Position numbers and translations under genes: made by a program
The notes under the pieces: generated by a model
What the model was told of the DNA's origin: nothing
The model's input: the letters and a program-made list of their open reading frames with translations, nothing else
The model's database searches: none
Shown here: one piece after another, positions 1 to 8,182 of the stretch
Layout of the letters: each line of letters starts with the position of its first letter
How positions within the stretch are numbered: position 1 is the first letter of the stretch
Assembly (NCBI GenBank): GCA_902459845.2
Contig: CABPSV020000494.1
Location: forward strand, 1-15,074
Length of the DNA: 15,074 bases
Direction of reading: 5' to 3'
Source of the DNA: Hepatocystis sp. ex Piliocolobus tephrosceles
Taxonomy: Eukaryota; Apicomplexa; Aconoidasida; Haemosporida; Plasmodiidae

Positions 1-638
1 AATAAAAAAATAAATAAAATAAAAAAAAAAAAAAAAAAGGAGGAGGATTATATGATGCGTATAACTCACGCACTAATAACCTCAACGTAACATTATACCT
101 GCACTTTTTATCTCACTCATTTATTTGTTTATTTGTTTATTTGTTTTATTTGTTTAATTTTAGTTGATTTTTTTTTTTTTTTTTCTTTTGTGCAATAAAC
201 TAAGTATTTGCGTCCCTTATTTGTTAGTATACTTATACCTACAAATTAACGCAGTCGTATAATGTACCTTCACGTGCAATGGGGGTTGTTTATTTGTTTA
301 ACAACATTTGTCCGACAATGGAGTATGCATATATACATATTTATGTGCTTATTTATTTACGTATTTTTTAACTGTTTTTTTTTAGTTACTCATTGAATTT
401 TACCATTTTGACATTTTACTATTATGGCATTCTACCGTCCCACCATTTCACCATTTCACTATTTGCTTGTGCTTTTTTTTTTTTTTTTTTTTTTTTTTTT
501 TCTGTATTACGTTTTACCAAATATACTAACTTTTTCATTAATTTTGATAAACTCTTGTTTTAGTTAATTTTTAAGACTATAAGTTCATACATATATACTT
601 ATACATATGCGTACTATTTTTTTTGTGAAAAACAAATG

Positions 639-676
<38 letters not shown>

Positions 677-887
677 AAAGGAATGGAATGGAATGGTACG
701 AAAGGGATGGGAAAATGTACAACCGCATAAGCATTTATTTATGTATGCTTTTTAAGTTAACTAACTCATTTTGGAAAAATATAATATTTATTTTAAAAAA
801 ATATATATATAAAAATAAATAAAAAGAATTTAAAGATGAATGAATAATAAGTTAAAATAGATTAAAGCATATGTTAATATCATAAGT

Positions 888-932
<45 letters not shown>

Positions 933-1004
933 AGTAATTCCTGCTTTTTTAACAAAAAAAAACGTGTGTTTAAATTTTTTGAGAGTTAAGAAAAGATTTA
1001 TGTT
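1..1004. other. Non-coding spacer downstream of LTV1
   Basis: No convincing coding frame is seen on either strand. The stretch holds poly-T at 473-501, poly-A at 639-674 followed by a purine block with GGAAT-type repeats (about 675-715), and a 38-base poly-T at 890-927. The part nearest 1005 should contain the LTV1 3' UTR, since that gene is read leftward. Bases 60-330 are somewhat less homopolymeric than the rest but are broken by stops in all frames. No tRNA or rRNA was recognised. Confidence 0.7.
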
Positions 1005-1558
1005 TTATAATTTAACATATTTAACATTGTCTCTAATATCGAATGGGTTTTGTTTCTTGTTCATTAGTTGTTTCTGTGTCTACAAGTGAGAAAAAACGTG
1101 TATATAAACATATATGTGCTACATGTATATAAACATATATGTGCTACGTGTATATAAACATATATGTGCTACGTGTATATAAACATATGTGTGTAAGTGT
1201 TTTTATATACATGTATATAGGAAGGAGAAGAAGCATGCACAAATGTGTACATTATTATTTCTAACCTTAATAAGTATTGAGTTTTCCTTCTTTATTTTTC
1301 TGTTTAATTTTTGTGCTTCTTTCACTAATCTTTTTCGTTCTCTTTTTTCCTCTGCTGTTTCGTTTTTATCTCTTTTAGTCTTGATCTACAAAATGGAAAA
1401 AAAAAAAAAAAATAAGTGAAATGTATGCAAATTAACATGTATACGCAAATTTTAATGTTATGTGTTATAAAAATGTATATCATGGTTATAAATTTTATGT
1501 TTTTATCGATTCTTTCGTATTCTATTTTTTTTTTTTCTGCCATATTTATTTATCTATT

Positions 1559-1611
<53 letters not shown>

Positions 1612-2900
1612 GGGTACCTTTTCAAGTACTAAATAGTGTTCAAGTTTAAGAGCGTCACTACTTTTTTTTTTTTGTTCCATTTTTTTTTCTTTTTCCTTTT
1701 CAGTATTTATTGTTAAAGAAGTCTTATTCAATATATTTGTTTTTATCTTAGTAGGTATAATTAATTTAAAAGGGTGATTAGTCGTATTTGTTTTTGTTGT
1801 TAAAATTGTTTTACAATCATAACTGGATGATGCACTATCAGAGACATCAGAAGAAAAAGAACAGTCGGAATATTCTTTTTTTTCATTATTTATATCTTCT
1901 TCATTTTGCATTTTTATAATTTCACGTATTTTATTTTTATCTTCGTTGTGTATATCTATTAATATATCTTCAAACCTTAATTTTTTATTTCTTTTTTTTT
2001 TTCTTCTTCTTCTTTTGTTTTCTCCGAATAAATCGTTTAGTTCGTCTGTTTCATTTGGTTCAGCTGCTTCATTTTGTTCAGTTTGTTGAACAATTTTACC
2101 ATCATGTTTATCCAACGCATGTTTTATTAAGTCACTCAATTTTATTAAATTATTTTTTTGTTCAGAAATATTATTAGTTTTGTCATTTATTTTTTTAATA
2201 TTATCACTTATAGTACTATCCTCACACTCGTTTCTACTATCAATATTTTTACTTGAACTATAGACTTTATCAAGTGTGATAGAGTGGCTTTTAGTTATAT
2301 CGTTATATTTTGTATTATTTTTATTAAATTGTTCATTATTTTTATTAAGTTGTTCGTTACTTTTATTAAGTTGTTCATTATTTTTATTAAGTTGTTCGTT
2401 ACTTTTATTAAGTTGTTCATTATTTTTATTAAGTTGTTCGTTACTTTTATTAAGTTGTTCATTATTTTTATTAAGTTGTTCGTTATCCTCAGGAAATTGT
2501 TCGCTATCGCTATGAGGTTGTTCACTATCGCTATTACTTGTGCTATTACTTTCGATTGCGCTATTATTATCAGGATAGTTCTTATTATAAAAAAATATTG
2601 GATCTTGTTTTCCCCATAATAATGTTTTGTCAACCTTTAACATTTCATGAGTTGGGGCATCTTGTGCTTCGTAAACAAAAGTATCATTCAATTCTTCATA
2701 TCCTTCATCATCCAATGCTTTTAATAATTCTATTTCTTCTTCGTTACATGGTTTTACTTCAAAAAAATTATTATTATTTTTTGTTTTTATTTCTGTAAAA
2801 TGTTCACTAGCCGGTCTTAAATGTTGTTCATAATCATAACCATCATTTGGAAAATAGCAATCTCCATCTAAAAAAGACAAATCTTTATTATTTCGATTTG

Positions 2901-2934
<34 letters not shown>

Positions 2935-3405
2935 TGTTACATTGTTTACCTCTGTAGTAATACCAATACCCATATATGTTTGTTTACCCAAAACGTCACA
3001 TTCTAATATATTATTATCATCATTTTGATTAATATCTTTAATAATAATATTAGTTTTTTTTTTTTCATGACAATTTTTTTGTTTTTCTGTTTTTCTTCCA
3101 AACATTTCTTTTATTATAATCTTTTTTTCGCTTTCAGTTAGCTTTTCTTTTATACCAAAATCCAAGGGATTGAAATTTTTTAACATATAATCCATATCTT
3201 CATCATTTATGTAATCATCATTTATGTAATCATCATTTATGTAATCATCATTTATGTGATCATCATTTGTGTGATCATTGTTTATGTTGTTTTGGTAGCC
3301 ATTTATATCAGTATAATCACCATATTCATGTTTTTCATTCTCTATACTATCAGTTGTTGAAGGTTCATAAAAAGTTACTTTTTTATTCTTATTCTTGTGT
3401 TGCAT
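1005..3405 (-). CDS. LTV1: LTV1-like 40S ribosome biogenesis factor, three exons
   Basis: LTV1 is a non-ribosomal factor that accompanies the pre-40S particle during late assembly and nuclear export and is released before the subunit matures. Proposed exons are 3405-1618, 1385-1266 and 1079-1005, all joined in phase 0, giving 660 residues. Visible family signatures are YFPNDGYDYEQHLRP (about 184-198), EGYEELNDTFV (234-244), DCKTILTTKTNTTNHP (from 530), then in exon 2 NETAEEKRERKRLVKEAQK and in exon 3 the terminal NPFDIRDNVKYVKL. These match, in order, the LTV1 N-terminal DYDYxQHL block, the acidic EEL segment, the WDCExIxSTYSNxxNHP-like block, and the basic EEKRxRKxxxKE tail with its short C-terminal end. 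Parasite-specific inserts are DDYIN repeats (about 46-69), a Lys run (159-167), NEQLNKS/N heptads (308-363) and a Lys/Arg patch. The ATG at 3405 is the first in the frame. Without splicing the frame would end in a Lys run and an Ile-Tyr (TA)n tail, which is implausible. Splice sites are inferred, not proven. Confidence 0.88.
1080..1265 (-). other. LTV1 intron 2 (predicted)
   Basis: This is a 186-base predicted intron. The donor is AAG|GTTAGA and the acceptor, preceded by a pyrimidine stretch, is CTCACTTGTAG|ACA. Removing it joins ENSILIK to TQKQLMNKK in phase 0 and gives the family-like C-terminus ending NVKYVKL. If the intron were retained, the frame would run about 20 more unremarkable residues and stop near 1203. 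The 25-bp tandem repeat at 1097-1193 lies inside it. Confidence 0.72.
1097..1193. repeat. 25-bp tandem repeat inside LTV1 intron 2
   Basis: Three full copies start at 1097, 1122 and 1147, with a partial fourth at 1172. The core of the unit is TATATAAACATATATGTGCTA. The copies differ mainly at the second base (CGTG versus CATG). Confidence 0.9.
1386..1617 (-). other. LTV1 intron 1 (predicted)
   Basis: This is a 232-base predicted intron. Read on the minus strand the donor is AAG|GTACCC and the acceptor is TTTGTAG|ATC. The interior is almost pure A/T: a long A run (plus-strand T run near 1592-1610), a (TA)n tract at about 1562-1591, and a poly-T tract near the acceptor. Removing it keeps phase 0 and joins LEK to IKTKRDKNETAEEK. 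The donor is weaker than the usual GTAAGT/GTAAAA. Confidence 0.78.
2317..2484 (-). repeat. NEQLNKS/NEQLNKN heptad array in LTV1
   Basis: There are eight seven-residue units (residues about 308-363) alternating NEQLNKN and NEQLNKS, so the DNA period is effectively 42 bases. The last unit has Phe for Leu. The heptad spacing with a single hydrophobic position, and the strict alternation at the DNA level, point to recent tandem duplication of a two-unit block. It lies outside the conserved LTV1 motifs. Confidence 0.9.
2903..2933 (-). repeat. 31-base poly-T run in LTV1 coding sequence
   Basis: On the minus strand this encodes nine consecutive Lys (about 159-167) just before the conserved YFPNDGYDYEQHL motif. 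A run this long inside a coding exon is prone to length error in sequencing and to slippage. The frame is intact as given. Confidence 0.9.
3201..3275 (-). repeat. 15-bp tandem repeat encoding DDYIN
   Basis: Five 15-base copies (CATCATTTATGTAAT and close variants on the plus strand) encode acidic DDYIN/DDHIN/DDHTN units near the LTV1 N-terminus. The two outermost copies carry substitutions, giving His for Tyr and Thr for Ile. Confidence 0.88.
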
Positions 3406-4413
3406 TTTTTTCTTTTCTTTTTTTTTTTTTTTTCAACAATATTAAATGCGTAAATACATGTGCTTGTTTGTTTGTTTGGTCATTTATTTATTTGTTTGTT
3501 TGTTTGTTTATTTATTCGTTTGTTTGTTTGTTTATTTATTCGTTTGTTTGTTTATTTATTTATTCGTTTGTTTGTTTATTTATTCGTTTGTTTGTTTATT
3601 TATTCGTTTGTTTGTTTATTTATTCGTTTGTTTGTTTATTTATTTATTTTTTTTAATTCATTTAATTGGTTATCTAGTTATTGATTTAATTATTAATATT
3701 TTTTTTTTTTTATTCATTCATTTTTGTAAATTTTTGCTCATATATGAAGTATAAATATGTACATTTTTTTTTTTTTTTTTTCAAAGGGAGATTTAAATAA
3801 CTTCACCATACAATTGCATATTTCAATTTGCTCTAGTTTTTTTATACTATTTAAATCACTTTTTTTTTATATTCATTACTATTTACTTATACTATTTTTA
3901 AAAAAGAAGCATTTTGTGATTATATACAAATGTATTATATGTAGGAAAAAAAAAAAAAAATACATGTATATATATATATATATGTATATTTATAATGCTT
4001 TTTTACTACTGGTAGGAGTCTACATATATTTTGTAACTGTGAGTGAACGAATATTCCTACAGGCGTTTTAATATATATATGTATACATTTACATTCATTC
4101 AATTTTTTTATATTTTAGCCTTATGGAATAATTTATACATTTTATTAACAAGTTAATATTTAAATAAAGTCGTAGAAAAATGAAAATTCTATTTTTTTTT
4201 TTTTTTTTTTTTTTTGCTAATTAATATCTGTTAAAATGGAAGAATGACATTAACCGTTAACTACTGTTCTTTTTTTTTTTTTTTTGTTTTGTTCTCTACA
4301 CCACTCTTTTATTTTTTATCAAAGTTATGAATAAATCAAAGATAAATAATTCAATTATAAACATTTTAATAGTTGTATATATATATATATATATACTGAA
4401 ATAGTGAGAAAAG
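3406..4413. promoter_or_regulatory. Divergent intergenic (putative two-way promoter) region
   Basis: LTV1 starts leftward at 3405 and the helical-protein gene starts rightward at 4414, so these 1008 bases must hold both start regions. It contains a poly-T at the LTV1 end, a TTTG/TTTA minisatellite, several poly-T runs (for example about 4192-4215 and 4271-4285) and (TA)n tracts at about 3968-3982 and 4377-4394. No defined binding motif can be assigned by eye. The role is inferred from gene orientation only. Confidence 0.5.
3466..3650. repeat. TTTG/TTTA minisatellite, 20-bp unit
   Basis: This is a mixed TTTG and TTTA tetranucleotide tract. Its right part resolves into four perfect 20-base units (TATTCGTTTGTTTGTTTATT) starting at 3561, 3581, 3601 and 3621. 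The left part is less regular. It is open in several forward frames only because it lacks stop triplets, and is not taken as coding. Confidence 0.9.
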
Positions 4414-5379
4414 ATGAATTGTTCATTAATAAAATGCAAATTGCCGAGCAACTCAGTGAAGAAATACTCAACGATAACGAATTTAAAAAAACCTTGTTTT
4501 AGTTTCAATTTAAGTTTTAATTTTGTTTTACGAAATAGAAACATGCAACTTACATTATTAAGCAAGTTTCCATTTTCTTCCGCTTTTGAAAACAGTTATA
4601 ACCTTATTCAACAACAAGAAGAATTATACAATTTAGAAGAAGCTTTTATTAGGAGAATTCCTAAAATGAATAATACAGCTTTAGCTTATGCATGTGAAGA
4701 TATGAATAAAAAGAAAATAAATAATCCTTATATATGGGAATTGGTTTATAATAGAATAAAAGAAATAAAAAACTCTTTTACATTAACTGAGATAGTAGTA
4801 ATGTTTCATTCTTATTGTAATAGTATATCATTTAATATAAATTTTACTCATTTAATAAAAATTTTTTGGGATTTATTAAATGATAAATTAGATGATCTTG
4901 ATTATTTATCTTTAATTGCTTTATATATATGTGCCGAAAAAAGCAAAAATATACAGCAAATGCAACTTATCAGTACTTTTCTTTTAAAATGTATATTAGA
5001 GGATTACAACAAAATGAAGCTAACAGAAAAGGGATTAGCTGTTTTTTTAAAAATATTTTGTAGTAATCAAAACATTTTGGATAAAAAACATATCGATCAT
5101 ATTAACTATCATATACAAAAAATTGATATTAAAGAAGTAAAAAATGTCATGCTATGTTTGCATTTTTTTTTTAAGTATAAACTATTCGATGAACCATTTA
5201 TTAGTTTATTAAAAAAAATACAATCATTGATCATTTTTAAAAATATAGATCCTAATATTGTTTTAAAGTATTTATCTATGATGTCTAGTATTGATAGTTA
5301 TCCTAATATTATGCAAGAAATTAAAAACACATTATCTATTATTTACCTGTCACATCATATAAATGAACAAGGTTTATAG
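4414..5379 (+). CDS. Conserved-looking helical protein, function unknown (possibly mitochondrial)
   Basis: I do not recognise this 321-residue protein by name. Residues 1-45 are basic and hydroxylated with almost no acidic residues (Lys/Arg/Ser/Asn with Phe and Leu), which would suit a mitochondrial presequence. From about residue 62 the chain is a run of amphipathic helices with little low-complexity sequence, for example MNNTALAYACEDMNKK (from 85), YIWELVYNRIKEI, FTLTEIVVMFHSYC and DDLDYLSLIALYICAE. This helix-pair rhythm recalls the helical-repeat (HPR/FASTK-like) RNA-binding proteins of apicomplexan mitochondria, but the RAP domain that often ends such proteins is not seen. There is no transmembrane segment or catalytic motif. 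The ATG at 4414 follows an A-rich GAGAAAAG context; Met44 at 4543 is an alternative start. The frame ends cleanly at NEQGL. A missing 3' exon is possible but not shown. Coding status is fairly sure; function is not. Confidence 0.8.
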   Translation: MNCSLIKCKLPSNSVKKYSTITNLKKPCFSFNLSFNFVLRNRNMQLTLLSKFPFSSAFENSYNLIQQQEELYNLEEAFIRRIPKMNNTALAYACEDMNKKKINNPYIWELVYNRIKEIKNSFTLTEIVVMFHSYCNSISFNINFTHLIKIFWDLLNDKLDDLDYLSLIALYICAEKSKNIQQMQLISTFLLKCILEDYNKMKLTEKGLAVFLKIFCSNQNILDKKHIDHINYHIQKIDIKEVKNVMLCLHFFFKYKLFDEPFISLLKKIQSLIIFKNIDPNIVLKYLSMMSSIDSYPNIMQEIKNTLSIIYLSHHINEQGL

Positions 5380-5718
5380 TATGTGTACGTATGTTCTTTT
5401 ATTAAAAACAAACAAACAAACAAGCAAGCAAACAAAAAGATGAACAAAAAAACAAACAAAAAGATGAACAAACAAACAAATAGTAATTATTTGTTCTTAG
5501 AGTATATTATCTTATGCGTTGTTACATATTCAAAAAACAAAATAAAAAAAAAATCCTTCGCGACCCCCCCGTTTTATCATATGCTTAATTTATCTGTTTA
5601 AGTGTTTAACTATTTCACAACTTAACTGTTTAGTACTTAATTGTTTAAATTGTTAATTTCTTAACTTTTTAATTGCGCAATTGCATAATTATACAATTTT
5701 TTCACTTTTCATTTTTTT

Positions 5719-5783
5719 ACTTTCATTTTTTACTTTCATTTTTTACTTTCATTTTTTACTTTCATTTTTTACTTTCATTTTTT
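5719..5783. repeat. 13-bp tandem repeat
   Basis: Five perfect 13-base copies of ACTTTCATTTTTT start at 5719, 5732, 5745, 5758 and 5771, with degenerate flanks on both sides. Confidence 0.92.
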
Positions 5784-6597
5784 ATTTTTCTTTGCATTTC
5801 CATTGGCACTTTCAATTTGTGTCTTTTTTTTTTTTTGTTCTGGCTTTCTTTTGTCTATAGTTACTTATGTACTAAATTCAAACAACATTATTTTGTCATA
5901 TATATATATATATATTTATAATAGAATTAAAAAAAAAAAAAAAAATAACCATCTTGACATATATATGCATATATTTATATATATATATGTATATATTGCA
6001 GAAAAAGAAAACAAACTCAGCTTAATGTATTAATGTTATATCGTAATAGCATTTACAACTGTTCTAAAGGTTTACAAAAAAACGATATAGACATAGTGAT
6101 ATATTATATTAAATATGCATATAAATATATATCACGTACATACATAAATAGAAACAATTATTTTATATAAAATAAGATGTTTAAAAAAAAAAACATATAT
6201 TACTTACATATTCCTTATAACAAGTAAATGTTCCTTTTTTTTTTTTTTTTTTCTTTCTTTTTTTTTACACACTATATTGTTATTTGGCTAGCTTAATTTA
6301 TAAAAAAAAGTAAAAGGAAAGAAAAGAATATTTCTTTATCTTTTTTTCTAAGTTTAATTTTTATTTGTTTATCTCTAACATGTGTTTATTTTAAAAATAT
6401 AGAACAATTTACGATTGTTCGCATATAAACTAATAACTGCGTTTTCTACAATTGCTATAATTTTATTATATTTAGAAAAAAAAAAATAAATAAAAAGGTA
6501 ATTTTGCTGTAAAATGACTAAAATAAAGACACAATTGTTAATTTATAAACACGTTAATAATATAATTAAGAAAAAAAAGAAAAAATTAATAAAACTG

Positions 6598-6633
<36 letters not shown>

Positions 6634-6822
6634 AAAGCTATAATTTTTTTTTTTTTTTTTTTTTGCACACATTTTCTCATATATTTTTATGTACAATTTT
6701 TTTTTTCTTTTTTTCTAGCTTTTTTACTTATTTTTTTTGGTGAGTTGTTCATATATTTACTTAAAAATTACATATATTAGCTATAAACTATATTATGTAT
6801 TTTTCCTAAAAACTGATGTTGC

Positions 6823-6826
<4 letters not shown>

Positions 6827-6875
<49 letters not shown>
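6827..6875. repeat. 49-base poly-A run
   Basis: An uninterrupted run of 49 A lies in the spacer upstream of the kinase, the longest homopolymer in the window. Its exact length should be treated as uncertain. Confidence 0.9.
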
Positions 6876-6876
<1 letters not shown>

Positions 6877-7786
6877 ATTAACAAAATAGATTAAATATAA
6901 CATAAAGTTGCTTAATCAAAAAATTTAATTTAAACTAAATGTACACCCAAAAGAAGAATAGTTCTTAGAGAGACAATTTATATATATATATATATACATA
7001 TTTAGCTATTTTTAAATATTAATTGTGTGGGTATTTAATTGCATTTTTTTTTTTTTTTTATGTACACAGCGTTGTTTTTTCTTTTTTTTTTAACTATGTT
7101 TATTGTTATATGAAAGTACATAAAATCAAGTTAATTTGTGTTAATTTAAATTGCACATATTTAAAAATATATATTTATAAAGCAGTTATAAAAAAAAATT
7201 CTCTATTTTTTTTTTTTTTTTTTTTTCATTGTATTAGCGGTTTACACATTTATTTTTTCAACACTCTTTTTTTTTTTTTGAACTAATATTTTTATATTAT
7301 ATTAATTTTTGTTTTACTAGTACACAATAAAACATATATAAATAAATATATATACATTATTAATAATGGTATGTTACAGACCTTGTTAAATACATATTGT
7401 AGTTGATTTTTGTGTTGTTAATTACGTTAACATATTAATTTTCTTTATATATATATATATATATATATATTCAAGTTGATCCTTATTATTCAAAAATTGT
7501 AAAATTATTCATTTATTTATTTGTTCATTTATTTATCTATATATCTACCTACCTATCTATTGATCTATATATATACATATACATATTTACATGTGTATAT
7601 ATTAAATTGTTTGCAAAAGTTTTCACAGCTGCCATATGCAAAAATATTTTAATAATAAGATCTTTTAATTTGCTACTACAATATATTGAAGACATAAAGT
7701 ATTATAGTATTATAGATGCTAATTTATAGGATTATATTTTTAAAACATTTTTAGTATGTAGTCTATGATTTTTTGTTTTGTTTCCT

Positions 7787-7819
<33 letters not shown>

Positions 7820-7931
7820 TAATTAACGTTACTTTTACACAAGTTGTTGCATAGCACTAATTAATATATAAACACTGTATTGTTAATCATATAATTCGTA
7901 TTTACTTATTGTATAGACAAGTTTGTTTTCC

Positions 7932-8048
7932 TTTTATTCATTTTGTTTGTTTTGTTCATTTTGTTTGTTTTATTTGTTTTATTTGTTTTATTTGTTTTAT
8001 TCATTTTATCCGTTTTATCCGTTTTATTCGTTTTATTCGTTTTATTCG
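7932..8048. repeat. 9-bp minisatellite upstream of the kinase gene
   Basis: Thirteen contiguous 9-base units of the form TTTT[A/G]TT/TC[T/C][G/A] end 134 bases before the kinase ATG. Variants cluster: G-containing copies lie to the left, TTTTATTTG in the middle, and TTTTATCCG then TTTTATTCG on the right, as expected from local duplication. It is probably in the 5' UTR or promoter. Confidence 0.9.
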
Positions 8049-8118
8049 TTTTGTGTACTTTTATGTACCCTTTATACATATATAAACACTAGTTAGATAT
8101 ATTTTTTATTGACAATCC

Positions 8119-8160
<42 letters not shown>

Positions 8161-8182
8161 GATCCCATTTCCAAACACACCA

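Larger units (their letters stand above)
5380..8182. other. Long AT-rich spacer upstream of the kinase gene
   Basis: Between the helical-protein gene and the kinase ATG there are 2803 bases of mainly homopolymers and (TA)n tracts. Named contents are an AAAC/AAGATG-type repeat tract (about 5405-5480), seven C at 5564-5570, a 13-bp repeat (5719-5783), a more complex island (about 5949-6170), poly-T/poly-A runs (for example 6602-6628 and the 49-base A run at 6827-6875), (TA)n at about 7448-7470 and 8127-8158, and a 9-bp minisatellite (7932-8048). The right part must include the kinase promoter and 5' UTR. No other gene could be supported. Confidence 0.65.

Noticed and set aside
1561..1617. Reading LTV1 as a single exon ending in a Lys run and Ile-Tyr repeats
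   Set aside because: The tail is a translated A-run and (TA)n tract. Splicing to the two downstream exons restores a family-like C-terminus in phase.
3267..3754. Forward Leu/Phe/Val/Cys-rich frames that look like membrane segments
   Set aside because: They come from the TTTG/TTTA minisatellite and overlap the LTV1 start. All three forward frames are similarly open, as expected for a stop-free repeat.
5370..6170. Joining the helical-protein gene to the open frame at 6003 as a confirmed exon
   Set aside because: The only near-terminal donor (CAAG|GTTTAT) has phase 1, while the acceptor TTGCAG needs phase 2 for that frame. No consistent pair was found.
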